A stretch of 14,117 nucleotides of DNA. Origin: Chloroflexota bacterium. GTDB lineage: Bacteria > Chloroflexota > Dehalococcoidia > UBA3495. Below, piece after piece: positions 5,799 to 13,679 of this stretch; the stretch's first letter is position 1; the number at the start of each line of letters is the position of its first letter. The position numbers were made by a program, and so were the translations under genes. The stretch lies in contig JADFNR010000057.1 in the NCBI GenBank assembly GCA_022563275.1, positions 6,740 to 20,856 on the forward strand, in the 5' to 3' direction. The notes beneath the pieces are model-generated. The model was given only the letters and a program-made list of their open reading frames with translations. It ran no database searches and had not been told where the DNA came from.

Positions 5799-6242
5799 CT
5801 ACGCAAGGTTATTTATGGTTGGGGCGGGTTGCTGGCGTTTGATGTTGCTTTGTTCAATTATGGTGCAAATGTCCCCGCCCAGAGACCTACAATCGACCAA
5901 TCCGACTGTGCGGTCTCTCAGCGCAACCAAGTCGCCTTTGAAGGACTGGAGGGCATCAATGGTTGTCTCCACTTCCGCGATCTTCCTTTCCATCAGGTCA
6001 CGTACATGAACGCACGTCGACTCTTCGGCGTCGTGCAACTGCAAGATGCCCATGATTTCATGCAGGGACAGGCCGAGGAGCTTGGCTTTCAGGATGAATT
6101 CCATCCTGCTCACCGACTCGTCATCGTAGGAACGATAGCCAGAGGCGAGCCTGGCCGGTTCTGGCATCAGACCCTCGGCTTCATAAAACCTAATGGTCTT
6201 GGCGTGGGCGCCGGTGACCTTGGCCAACTCTCCGATCTTCAC
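5799..6242 (-). CDS. MerR-family metal-responsive transcriptional regulator
   Basis: 147-residue first gene of the leftward operon. N-terminal winged HTH of the MerR family: KIGELAKVTGAHAKTIRFYEAEGL at residues 2-24 (part) and SGYRSYD at 34-40. A dimerising coiled-coil helix follows (about 78-112). Cysteines at 77, 118 and 126 match the metal site of MerR/ZntR-type sensors; a Cys at the first position (Ser in the Cu(I) sensor CueR) points to a divalent metal such as Hg, Zn, Cd or Pb, and the C-X7-C loop is CueR/ZntR-like. GTG at 6242 is used because TGA lies two codons upstream; AGGAG sits 8 bases before it. It probably represses and, when metal-bound, activates the promoter at 6272-6303 and so its own operon. 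Confidence 0.92.
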   Translation of the reverse strand: MKIGELAKVTGAHAKTIRFYEAEGLMPEPARLASGYRSYDDESVSRMEFILKAKLLGLSLHEIMGILQLHDAEESTCVHVRDLMERKIAEVETTIDALQSFKGDLVALRDRTVGLVDCRSLGGDICTIIEQSNIKRQQPAPTINNLA

Positions 6243-6271
6243 CAGTCATTCTCCTTTTATCGTTGATGAGG

Positions 6272-6303
6272 ATTGTAAACCTTCCAGTAGGATGGAAGGT
6301 CAA
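6272..6303 (-). promoter_or_regulatory. MerR/CueR-type promoter and operator of the selenoprotein operon
   Basis: Reading leftward: -35 TTGACC (6303-6298), a 20-bp spacer, -10 TACAAT (6277-6272). The overlong spacer is the hallmark of MerR-family promoters. It contains a perfect inverted repeat, ACCTTCCA (6279-6286) and TGGAAGGT (6293-6300), with a 6-base centre, very like the known CueR/copA operator arms (ACCTTCC...GGAAGGT). Transcription would start near 6265, about 23 bases before the GTG of the MerR-like gene. Confidence 0.85.
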
Positions 6304-6564
6304 GTAAGTAAACGGCGAGTCTGGCAGGCGTTCAGGTCCTTCGACCCGCTCAGGACGAGCGTTCGCCGCCGATTCTACACCTGTTCCGGTCATGTGAATA
6401 CCAGATTCTCGTTTTGGAGTGAACCGGTTCGATGGGACGTCTGCCCGCTGGCAACCACTAAACCGAGACGCTCCCCACCTCCTTGCCGGTCGGCTTTCTT
6501 CTTTCACAAATTTCTAGTTGTAATGGGTGTAATATGTCATCAATCACCGCCAATGTGGGGTTAA
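6304..6564. other. Intergenic region between divergent metal operon and LAL regulator
   Basis: About 260 bases with no supported gene. It holds the short inverted repeat at 6336-6356 and an A/T-rich patch near 6500-6540 (TAGTTGTAATGGGTGTAATAT) that may contain the promoter of the downstream regulator, but no boxes with good spacing could be assigned. Confidence 0.4.
6331..6361. repeat. Short inverted-repeat element (GTCCT...AGGAC)
   Basis: GTCCT (6336-6340) and AGGAC (6352-6356) flank TCGACCCGCTC. The consensus GTCCTTCGAC..GCTCAGGAC is a type of short intergenic palindrome that I recognise from many bacterial genomes as a dispersed repeat. Only one copy lies in this window, so the repeat status rests on recall. 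Confidence 0.4.
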
Positions 6565-9513
6565 GTGAACCATCGAGCGGGGACAGCTAGCATATTCGTC
6601 GGCCGCGAGCAAGAAATGGCCGTGCTTAATGAGGCCCTGGACGACGCCATGTCCGGCCACGGCCGATTGGTGATGCTCGCCGGCGAGCCAGGCATTGGGA
6701 AGACCCGGACCGCTCAGGAGTTGGCTTCCTACGCCGAAGCCCAGGGTGCCCGAGTCCTTTGGGGCTGGTGTTACGAGCAAGTGGGCGCTCCACCCTACTG
6801 GCCCTGGGTCCAGCCCATCCGTTCCTACGTCCAGAATACCGATCCCGACCAGCTACGGTCCCAGATGGGCCCTGGCGCCGCTGACATCGCGGAAGCGATC
6901 CCAGAGATTCGGGACAAATTACCGGACCTGGCGAGACCTCCGGCCCTGGAGCCGGATCAAGCCAGATTCCGCCTCTTCGACTCCTTCATCACCTTCTTCA
7001 AGCGAGCGGCCCAGACGCAACCATTGATGCTGGTGTTGGACGATCTGCACTGGGCGGACAAGGACTCACTGCTGCTGTTAGAGTTTCTGGCTCGCCAGAT
7101 GGAAGGGAGCCGGCTATTGGTGGTTGGCTGCTACCGGGACGTAGAACTGTCGCGGCAGCACCCCCTTTCCGAGACCCTCTCGGAGCTTGCCCGAGAGCCG
7201 GTTTTTCGTCGCGAGTTGCTCCGGGGCCTGAGCCGGGACGACACTGGACGTTATATCCAGGCGGTAATCGGTCAAAGCCCCCCTCGAGACCTGGTGGACA
7301 GGATACATGCCCACACCGAGGGCAACCCCTTTTTCATGACCGAGGTATTGAGACTGTTATCGGACCGAGGGGAACTGATTACGGAACAGGCCGACGGCGT
7401 GCAGGACATCAGCGTGCCGGAGGGGGTGCGGGAGGCTATCGGCCAGCGCCTCAATCGATTGTCGGAACTCTGCAACCAAATGTTGACCACGGCGTCAGTT
7501 ATTGGCCGGCAGTTCAATTTCAGGCTCTTGGACGCGGTGATCGGCGGTATGACCGAAGAGCAGGGATTAGCAGCAATCGACGAAGCGGTGAGCGCCCGTT
7601 TGATCGAGGAAGTCCCCGGCGGCACGGAGCGGTTTCAATTTAGCCACGCCCTGGTACAGCGGACCCTGGCCGATGAGTTGACCACCACAAGACGGGTCCG
7701 CTTACACGCCCTGGTAGCAACGTCCATGGAAGAGCAGTACGGCGGCGACGCTGAGGCCCACGCCGCCGAGTTGGCCTACCACTTCGCCCAGGCTGAGCCG
7801 GTGCTTGGCCCTGAAAAGCTGGTGCGCTATTCATTGTTGGCCGGAGAGCGGGCCCTGGCCGCCTACGCCTGGGACGAGGCGCTGGTTCAATTTGAGCGAG
7901 GGTTGGCGGCTAAAGAAGGACAGCATCCAATGGACGCTGTCACGGCGGCCTTGCTCTTCGGCCTGGGCCGTGCCCAAGCCGCCACGTTCGAAAGGCACCA
8001 GTACCATGAGGCGTTGAATAACCTGACTCGCGCCTTCGACTACTACGTGGAGGTTGGTGACGTACCTCGAGCTGTGGCCATCGCTGAGCACCCCATCCCC
8101 CTTGTGGCGGGGGAGGCGGCCGAGAGGGTTCAGCTTCTCCCCCGGGCCCTGGGGTTGGTTCCGCCCGATTCCCACGAAGCGGCACGCCTCATGTCACGCT
8201 ATACCAAGCCCCTTGTAGGCGCCGAGAGGGCCTCGGAAGCCCTCGGCCGTGCCCTAACTATAGCTCGGCGAGAGGGGGACATCGCTCTGGAGATTCGTAC
8301 TCTGATCAACACCAGCCGCCTGGTCCGCAGCCTCTACCGGCATCAGGAGAGCCTGGAGATGTCCTTGCAGGCTATCGATCTGGCCCGGCGCACCAATGAC
8401 CTCCACTCTGAGGTGGTCGCCTGCTTTTGGGCCGTGATGGCTCAAAGCAACGTTGGCGACCTTGAGGGGATGAGGCTGACAGCGGCGACCGGTCTCCAAG
8501 CTGCGGAGAGGCTGCACGACCGCTCGTGGCTGGCCCTTTCGCTTTGGAGCAGCCAAATGGCGGCCAAGCTGGAAGGCGCCTGGGAGGCCGCCCGCGACTT
8601 CGGCGACCGCGGCATGACAGTTTCGCCTCGGGAGTGCCGCATCCTTTACATTCGCATACTGGTGGAGTACGAGGTGGGTGACTTCGACCAGGCAGAGGCA
8701 TATCTAGAGAAGCTCCTAGATGGCATGCGTCAGACCAGTCCGGGGAGCAACGCTGAATATTCATACGTATCTTGTTTAATACCCATGGTTGCCTGTACCA
8801 CCGGCAAGTCCGGGCGATTGGACGTTGCTGAGGAGACCGCCAAAGCTGTTCTTTCATCAAGCGATACTGATCGTTTTGGTGAGTTTCCTCTGTTCGCCCG
8901 AACTGGCCTGGGCCTGATGGCGGTACTTGAGGGCGACGCCGCAGCGGCAAGAGAGCAGTACGACGCCTTGGAGTCCCTGCGGGGCCTCATGTTGGTGCTT
9001 GGCGGCATGGCGAACGACCGCCTCTTGGGTCTGCTGTCTCAAACCATGGGCAACTTGGATCAAGCGGCGGTCCACTTCGAGGACGCCCTGGCCTTTTGCC
9101 GCAAGTCCGGATACCGGCCAGAGCTGGCCTGGACCTGCCATGACTACGCCGATGCCGTGCTCCAGCGTAATGGTGATGGAGACCGCTCCCGAGCAATTTC
9201 CTTGCTGGACGAGTCAATCGCCATCTCCGGCGAGTTGGGTATGAAACCCTTGATGGAGCGGGTCAAGGGCCTGCAAGAAAGCTCCTTGGCCCAGCAGGTC
9301 CGGGAACCAGCCTACCCCGATGGCTTGTCTCATCGAGAGGTAGAGGTGTTGCGTCTCGTCGCCGCAGGCAAAAGCAACCCGGAGATCGGCCGAGAACTCT
9401 TCATCAGCTCCAACACCGTGGCCAACCACGTTCGAAACATCCTCAACAAGACCAACACTCCAAACCGCATAGCCGCCGCCGGCTACGCCATGCAGCGCGG
9501 CCTTACCTCCTAG
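6565..9513 (+). CDS. Large ATP-binding LuxR-family (LAL) transcriptional regulator
   Basis: 982 residues, the usual size for LAL/MalT-like STAND ATPase regulators. The N-terminal AAA/NB-ARC-like ATPase begins FVGREQEM at 11-18, with Walker A GEPGIGKT at 40-47 and Walker B LMLVLDDLHWAD at 154-165; EGNPFFMTEVLR follows in the C-terminal part of the ATPase module. A long helical TPR-like region (about 390-900) with many A-x-E/A-L helices probably senses a ligand or partner. The C-terminal LuxR HTH spans about 922-982 (SHREVEVLRLVAAGKSN..., ISSNTVANHVRNILNKT). The start is taken at GTG 6565 because the next ATG (6616) would cut into the FVGRE motif; GGGG lies a few bases upstream. It could regulate the secreted protein downstream. 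The signal is unknown. Confidence 0.93.
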   Translation: MNHRAGTASIFVGREQEMAVLNEALDDAMSGHGRLVMLAGEPGIGKTRTAQELASYAEAQGARVLWGWCYEQVGAPPYWPWVQPIRSYVQNTDPDQLRSQMGPGAADIAEAIPEIRDKLPDLARPPALEPDQARFRLFDSFITFFKRAAQTQPLMLVLDDLHWADKDSLLLLEFLARQMEGSRLLVVGCYRDVELSRQHPLSETLSELAREPVFRRELLRGLSRDDTGRYIQAVIGQSPPRDLVDRIHAHTEGNPFFMTEVLRLLSDRGELITEQADGVQDISVPEGVREAIGQRLNRLSELCNQMLTTASVIGRQFNFRLLDAVIGGMTEEQGLAAIDEAVSARLIEEVPGGTERFQFSHALVQRTLADELTTTRRVRLHALVATSMEEQYGGDAEAHAAELAYHFAQAEPVLGPEKLVRYSLLAGERALAAYAWDEALVQFERGLAAKEGQHPMDAVTAALLFGLGRAQAATFERHQYHEALNNLTRAFDYYVEVGDVPRAVAIAEHPIPLVAGEAAERVQLLPRALGLVPPDSHEAARLMSRYTKPLVGAERASEALGRALTIARREGDIALEIRTLINTSRLVRSLYRHQESLEMSLQAIDLARRTNDLHSEVVACFWAVMAQSNVGDLEGMRLTAATGLQAAERLHDRSWLALSLWSSQMAAKLEGAWEAARDFGDRGMTVSPRECRILYIRILVEYEVGDFDQAEAYLEKLLDGMRQTSPGSNAEYSYVSCLIPMVACTTGKSGRLDVAEETAKAVLSSSDTDRFGEFPLFARTGLGLMAVLEGDAAAAREQYDALESLRGLMLVLGGMANDRLLGLLSQTMGNLDQAAVHFEDALAFCRKSGYRPELAWTCHDYADAVLQRNGDGDRSRAISLLDESIAISGELGMKPLMERVKGLQESSLAQQVREPAYPDGLSHREVEVLRLVAAGKSNPEIGRELFISSNTVANHVRNILNKTNTPNRIAAAGYAMQRGLTS

Positions 9514-9823
9514 CGGCCTTCAAACAGTGCCTTTCACCGGGCACGGCAGCCTGACCTCCTAGCCAACCCTGACTACACGACCCCCTTCGATGCGCCACTC
9601 CACGGGTGGGCATAGTCAACATCGACTACCGACCGTCTTCTCGACAATTTCTATTTAATCCGAAAAACCATCTGGTCTGAGGGTGTACATCAGAGTCCGG
9701 GGCCGTAGCATGCTCCCAACCCCAGAATGGCGTCGATGGATCGGAGCCGGAGGTCGCCATACCAAGTTACTGGTCCAGGCTGGACAGGGGCGAGCACGAC
9801 CAAACAATTAATAGGAGGACATC
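9514..9823. other. Intergenic region upstream of the secreted protein gene
   Basis: 310 bases with no gene seen. A weak hairpin just past the LAL stop (GTGCC...GGCAC near 9530) lacks a T-run. A palindrome with 6-base arms, GTCCAG (9773-9778) / CTGGAC (9780-9785), lies about 28 bases before the AGGAGG of the next gene and could be an operator. A TATTTAAT patch near 9652-9659 might be a -10 region, without a convincing -35. Confidence 0.4.
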
Positions 9824-10456
9824 ATGCAAGGAAAATTTAGACTGGCCTTAATGACCCTAGCCGTTGTCGGCCTGCTGGCCGGCGTGTTAGCTATCTCTAG
9901 CAACGTTTTCGCCGGGGTCAGCGCCGCCGCCAAGGATAACGTTCCCGTCTTCGACCTCACGGACCATGGTGTCGTGGTAATGAACCCACAAAACAGGGGC
10001 ACGTCGGACCTGGTTAGGACCGTGGACGGCATATCGATGAACATCGACACCAGCGATCTCCCGATCGGGGCGAATAGTGTTTGGTGGGTCATCTTCAACG
10101 ATCCCTCGAAGTGCAGCAATGGCGAATGTGGCGAGAACGACGTCCTGCCACCCCCTGGTAACGTTTCCGCGGGGGTCTCCGTCTTTTGGGCGGGGATCGG
10201 CGCCATCGTCGGCCCAGATCGCATGGCCCATTTCAGTTCCAGTCTTGGCTTGGGAGAGGAGAGCGCTCCGGGGGAGTTCTTGTGGGGACCAGGACTGACC
10301 AACCCTTTGGGAGCTGAAGTTCACCTGATCGTACGCTACCACGGACCGGCGCAATGGGAGGATCCTGTCGCTCTGACTGAGCAGATCTCTACATTCGGAG
10401 GGAGCTGCGACCTTTTTGAATGCTATGACGTGCAGGCGGCGATACATAAGCCGTAA
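9824..10456 (+). CDS. Secreted protein of unknown function
   Basis: 210 residues. A signal peptide is clear: K4/R6, a hydrophobic core at about 7-26, and an A-G cleavage site near 30-31 (NVFAG). The mature part is a probable beta-rich extracellular domain with WWVIFNDPSKCSNGEC (part) around 87-102, a GIGAIVGPD turn, and AEVHLIVRYHGP around 164-175. It has four cysteines in two CxxxxC pairs (C97/C102 and C195/C200) that could form disulfides. I have seen similar AEVHLxxRxHGP proteins annotated only as hypothetical secreted proteins. A very good AGGAGG (9813-9818) precedes the ATG by 5 bases, suggesting strong translation. It follows the LAL regulator on the same strand. Confidence 0.85.
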   Translation: MQGKFRLALMTLAVVGLLAGVLAISSNVFAGVSAAAKDNVPVFDLTDHGVVVMNPQNRGTSDLVRTVDGISMNIDTSDLPIGANSVWWVIFNDPSKCSNGECGENDVLPPPGNVSAGVSVFWAGIGAIVGPDRMAHFSSSLGLGEESAPGEFLWGPGLTNPLGAEVHLIVRYHGPAQWEDPVALTEQISTFGGSCDLFECYDVQAAIHKP

Positions 10457-10500
10457 CGACGCCAAATAGCCCTGATGAGACATTCCTGGCGCAGTGGGTC

Positions 10501-10528
10501 CGAGGCCCCGCCGCGAGGCGGGGCCTCG
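10501..10528 (+). terminator. Strong GC-rich hairpin after the secreted protein gene
   Basis: A perfect 12-bp stem (CGAGGCCCCGCC at 10501-10512 and its complement at 10517-10528) closes a GCGA tetraloop of the GNRA class. It lies 44 bases after the stop at 10456. There is no T-run, so it may be a terminator of the kind used in GC-rich bacteria or an mRNA-stabilising 3' hairpin that separates the highly translated upstream gene from the DUF1059 gene. Confidence 0.6.
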
Positions 10529-10617
10529 GCGCGACTCGCCGATAGAGTCCACTATTGGGGTGTTCCGAAGTGGGCATCACCTAGTGATCCCAATGAACAT
10601 CCAGAAAGGAGACCGAG

Positions 10618-10794
10618 ATGTCGAAGGCCTTTACCTGCCGCGACATCGGAATGGACTGCGAATGGAAGACTCGCGTGGAGACCGAGGGCGAGCTTTTGCG
10701 GTTGATAGGGGAGCATTTTGCGCAGGCCCACAAGATCACCGACACCCCGCCAGATCTGCTCACTCAAGTGAGGCGAGCGATCAAAGAAGAGTAA
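10618..10794 (+). CDS. DUF1059 family small protein
   Basis: 58 residues: MSKAFTCRDIGMDCEWKT, then ETEGELLRLIGEHFAQAH, then a C-terminal helix LLTQVRRAIKEE. The pattern C-R-D-x-G-M-D-C with a following E-x-E-L-L...H...H is what I know from DUF1059 proteins, whose function is undescribed; the two Cys (C7, C14) and two His (H33, H38) might bind a metal (inference). ATG 10618 follows AAAGGAG with a 6-base gap. The gene sits between a strong hairpin upstream and a terminator-like hairpin downstream, so it may be its own small transcript. Confidence 0.85.
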   Translation: MSKAFTCRDIGMDCEWKTRVETEGELLRLIGEHFAQAHKITDTPPDLLTQVRRAIKEE

Positions 10795-11275
10795 TTCTGG
10801 ACTTAATGGTGGTCCAGGAGTTTAACCGGAAGAACACTTGAGAACATTCCGCTGCTATGGGAGAAGCCGAATCTCAAGGAGCGACGCCCAATTCCGGATG
10901 GCTTTTTGCAGGCGGCTTATGACGATCCTCAGAAGCCCGGGACAGTGACAGGTATAGTTCCGCAGCCCCAATTCATGGGGCTTTTCAGGTTATGGACGCC
11001 CATTCAGGCTCACCGATTTCGCCGGAAGACAAAAGCCCGAACATGATGAGGGTTCCGGACTAGTATTGACGGGTTGTTGGCGTCGGACTAGACTCCGGGT
11101 CCACCAGAAATTGGTAGCACGCTGCACTAGATAGCCGACTAAGCCAATCGCCGACCGCTAGAACGACAATTCTCGAAGCCAAAACGTATGTAGGTGGCGA
11201 TTGCTCAGCCCAGGACGAACGGCATGGGCGTCTTTTTCGTTCGCAGTGAGATTGCCGGACCGCATTTAGCAGCGC
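10795..11275. other. 480-base region without a supported gene
   Basis: Between the DUF1059 gene and the cupin gene (convergent). Apart from the terminator-like hairpin at 10964-10985 I see no RNA gene or repeat. A plus-strand open frame (10806-11045) reading ...NIPLLWEKPNLKERRPIPDGF... has no start codon and no recognised family; it might be a decayed gene. Confidence 0.5.
10964..10985 (+). terminator. Rho-independent-like terminator
   Basis: Perfect 7-bp stem AGCCCCA (10964-10970) / TGGGGCT (10976-10982) with a 5-base loop ATTCA, followed directly by TTTC to give a run of four T. It lies about 170 bases after the DUF1059 stop, in the right orientation for that gene. The T-run is short, so confidence is moderate. 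Confidence 0.5.
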
Positions 11276-11638
11276 CTACTCGTCCACCAGGGTGCGGGTC
11301 ACGTCCACGGTGGCGTAGGACCAGGCGATCTTGAAGGGGATTTCACCGGTGTTGATCAGACGGTGGTGGGTGCCCGGCGTGATGAAGGCGGCGTCGTACT
11401 GCCGCACGGGATTCTCCTGGCCGTTGATCATCAAGATGCCCTCGCCCTCGATGACGATCACCGACTCTTCGGCGTTGTGGTAATGGGTGCTATTGGAGGT
11501 CCCAGCCTGAAAGGTGGTGATGCCGCTTGATATCTCGGTGGCGCCGACCTCTTTGGTCACGCTGCTGGCAACGGACACTCCCGGAGCGCGTTGCACGCTG
11601 GTGACTTCCTCTCTTCTTATCACGCGTGGCTCTGGCAT
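11276..11638 (-). CDS. Single-domain cupin protein
   Basis: 120 residues with one cupin beta-barrel. Motif 1 is GTSNSTHYHNAEESVIVIEG (H-x-H...E) and motif 2 is ITPGTHHRLINTG (P-G-x-x-H...N), so the metal-binding His/His/Glu/His set is present. ATG at 11638 is chosen because AAGGGAG lies 6-7 bases upstream; an in-frame ATG at 11665 would add nine residues (MDNRIREIP). It is encoded just after the HpaB-type gene (12 to 39 bases, depending on start), so probably co-transcribed. It may act on, or sense, the aromatic product of that enzyme; this is inferred from neighbourhood only. Confidence 0.88.
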   Translation of the reverse strand: MPEPRVIRREEVTSVQRAPGVSVASSVTKEVGATEISSGITTFQAGTSNSTHYHNAEESVIVIEGEGILMINGQENPVRQYDAAFITPGTHHRLINTGEIPFKIAWSYATVDVTRTLVDE

Positions 11639-11677
11639 AGGTATCTCCCTTATCCGGTTATCCATCTCTGATTGCCC

Positions 11678-13132
11678 CTAATCTTGGGCCAGGAATTCCC
11701 GCACCGTGGCGCTGGCGGGCTCCCGGTCGGTCATGTTGTACAGGATGACGGCATTGCGTATCGAGTCGGCCTGAAAGAACCGCTCGTACAGTATCTGACG
11801 CGCCCCAAAGTCGCTGCAGCTAACGTCCCAGGCCAACCGGAACAACCGCACCCGGTCCCGGGCTGACGCGGTGTCGGTCTCCAGGTAGCGGTTGATGTCC
11901 TCAGCCAACGGGCCCTCCATGTCGGCCTCGGTGGGGATGGCCATCAGACTGCTGGAACCCAGCAGGTGCAGAATCTCCGCCATCCGGGGGTACATGCGGA
12001 TGAACATGTTGCGGGCCACCTGCAAAGGCAACTCGGCTGGACACATGACGCCCCACTGGTCGATCTTGGCGTCCACCTCCGCCGCCCGCAAACAGGCCCT
12101 GGTGACCTCCAGGTTCTCGATGATCTCCGCGATCAGGGTCTGGGCCTGGACCTGGTCGTTGGAGCCCAGGGTCTCGGTCATGAGATTGGCCAGCCCTAAC
12201 ACGAACTCGCACTTGGCCAGGTTCTTGGTCACGACTTGCTGCCCCGCGTGCCGGTGCCGGTTGGTGGCCATCTGCATATCGTTGCAGAGGGCAACGTCGC
12301 CCAGGAGGAACACCCGTTCCCAGGGCACGAATACGTTGTCGAAGAAGGCCACGGCATCCATCTCTTCGAAGCGCGAGCCCAGGGGATGGTCGAAATGGGA
12401 ACGGCCGTGGTCGAAGCTCTCCCGGCATTGGAACTTCAGTCCTGGGGTGTCGCAGGGGATGGCGAAGGCGAATGACGTGGGACTGGGCGCGTTGTCCGGC
12501 AGCATGTGGGACGCCGTTGGGTACAGGGCGATCTCTTCGGACAGCGGGGCCAACGTGGCCAGCACCCGCGCTCCATGGACGATGATTCCGGCGTCGGTCT
12601 CTTTCACCACCGAGAGGGCGATGTCGGTCCGGTCTTCCAGGGGAGTGGCGCCCGGCGTCCGGTTGCGCTGCAGGTTCAACAATGTGTGGGTCAGGACCAG
12701 GTCGTTCTCCCGGATGTGCTCGTAGTAGTTCTGGATATTCTGTTTGAACTCGGGCCGGTTCTGGGCGAAGTAGTCCCCGGCGGCGGCCATGGCCATCATG
12801 TTCACGTTCATGAAATCGGGGCTGCGGCCCATCATCCCGCAGGTGGCTTTGGCCCAATGGTGCATCATCACCCGCCGCCGTTCCAGGTCCTCGATGGTCC
12901 TGGGCGTTAAGAACGACAGGCCCACGCGGTCACCGGTGGTGGGAGAGGTGTAGGTCATCTCGTCCCGGAGTTTGACGTCGTGCTGCATGTCCAGCAGCTT
13001 GGCCATGGTCTGCACCCCGTTGCGCAGGCCGGGGTGGGTGGTGATGTCTTTGACCTTCTTGCCGTTGAGGTAGACTTCGGGCGGGCGGTCCTTGAGGGCT
13101 TTGATGTATTCCGCTCCCGTTCTGGCTGGCAT
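11678..13132 (-). CDS. HpaB-type FADH2-dependent monooxygenase (4-hydroxyphenylacetate 3-hydroxylase family)
   Basis: 484 residues, usual for the large oxygenase component that hydroxylates phenolic substrates with reduced flavin supplied by a separate reductase. Family landmarks: RTGAEYIKALKDRPPEVYLNG at the N-terminus (part), the HHWAKATCGMMGRSPDFMN block at 91-109, SHFDHPLGSRFEEMDAV in the middle, and FFDNVFVPWERVF after it. It lacks the multiple Cys of 4-hydroxybutyryl-CoA dehydratase (only C98 in that region), so the monooxygenase branch is favoured. ATG 13132 is preferred over ATG 13138 because GGAGG stands 7 bases before the former and overlaps the latter. No HpaC-type reductase is in the window. 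Divergent from the ABM gene. Substrate unknown. Confidence 0.9.
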   Translation of the reverse strand: MPARTGAEYIKALKDRPPEVYLNGKKVKDITTHPGLRNGVQTMAKLLDMQHDVKLRDEMTYTSPTTGDRVGLSFLTPRTIEDLERRRVMMHHWAKATCGMMGRSPDFMNVNMMAMAAAGDYFAQNRPEFKQNIQNYYEHIRENDLVLTHTLLNLQRNRTPGATPLEDRTDIALSVVKETDAGIIVHGARVLATLAPLSEEIALYPTASHMLPDNAPSPTSFAFAIPCDTPGLKFQCRESFDHGRSHFDHPLGSRFEEMDAVAFFDNVFVPWERVFLLGDVALCNDMQMATNRHRHAGQQVVTKNLAKCEFVLGLANLMTETLGSNDQVQAQTLIAEIIENLEVTRACLRAAEVDAKIDQWGVMCPAELPLQVARNMFIRMYPRMAEILHLLGSSSLMAIPTEADMEGPLAEDINRYLETDTASARDRVRLFRLAWDVSCSDFGARQILYERFFQADSIRNAVILYNMTDREPASATVREFLAQD

Positions 13133-13198
13133 GGTCATTCCTCCGTGGCAGGGCCGCTGGAGACTCCGGCCATGCGGTTATCTCCGGTGGACGGTGAG

Positions 13199-13249
13199 AT
13201 GGTACCACGCTCCACACTCGTTGCCACCTGACCTTAAAGAGGGTACCAT
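13199..13249. promoter_or_regulatory. Widely spaced inverted repeat in the HpaB/ABM divergent region
   Basis: ATGGTACC (13199-13206) and GGTACCAT (13242-13249) are exact complements separated by 35 bases, in the 170-base gap between divergent genes. This could be a paired operator for both promoters, but each half contains the common 6-bp palindrome GGTACC, so chance is possible. Confidence 0.25.
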
Positions 13250-13301
13250 GCGCCTGCCCAGAGGCAGCGATGTGCCGCCACCATCAGTTGGAGATGAAGA
13301 T

Positions 13302-13619
13302 ATGTATGTGATCATCGTGCCCATCCAGATCCAGCAAGGACACCGGGAAGAGTTCCTGGAGGCCCTGATGGTGGACGCCAAAGGGGCCAACGATGACGAG
13401 CCGGGCTGTCTGCGGTTCGACGCGGTCCAAGACGCCGAAGACGACCACCGCATCTGGCTTTATGAAGTGTACAAGGACGAGGCTGCCTTCCAGGACCACC
13501 TTAAAGCGCCCCACTTCGCCGTATTCAAGGAGGCGGCCGATAAATGGCGGGTGGACGGCATCCAAGGGTCCGCCCGGGGCAGCATCAACCTTTATCCCAC
13601 CGACGCCGAGTGGCGGTAG
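13302..13619 (+). CDS. Antibiotic biosynthesis monooxygenase (ABM) domain protein
   Basis: 105 residues forming one ferredoxin-like ABM domain: YVIIVPIQIQQGHREEFLEAL, then DEPGCLRFDAVQD, then RIWLYEVYKDEAAFQDHLKAPHFAVF (quoted in parts) with the typical H..A/P.H segment, and a C-terminal tail. Cofactor-free oxygenases and related dimeric enzymes have this form. ATG 13302 has TTGGAG 8 bases upstream and matches the usual N-terminus; the frame also allows an earlier ATG at 13248 with GAGGG upstream, adding 18 residues with no family match. It is followed 60 bases later by the RidA-like gene on the same strand, and divergent from the HpaB-type gene; together they suggest an aromatic or heterocycle pathway. 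Confidence 0.87.
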   Translation: MYVIIVPIQIQQGHREEFLEALMVDAKGANDDEPGCLRFDAVQDAEDDHRIWLYEVYKDEAAFQDHLKAPHFAVFKEAADKWRVDGIQGSARGSINLYPTDAEWR

Positions 13620-13679
13620 ACGGCCTGTGCCGTTCTGGGTTTGCAGGCGTGAACAACGAGATGTTTTAGGAGGGCCGTG

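Noticed and set aside
10806..11045. Open frame reading NIPLLWEKPNLKERRPIPDGF (80 codons)
   Set aside because: No start codon, no SD and no recognised family; a terminator-like hairpin lies within it. Possibly a gene remnant.
11901..12857. Long alternative-frame open frame within the HpaB-type gene (minus strand)
   Set aside because: Arg/Gly/Pro/His-rich shadow translation of the well-recognised monooxygenase.
13092..13301. 70-residue N-terminal extension of the ABM protein
   Set aside because: It overlaps the divergent HpaB-type gene and the intergenic region; the ABM domain begins at MYVIIV with its own SD.
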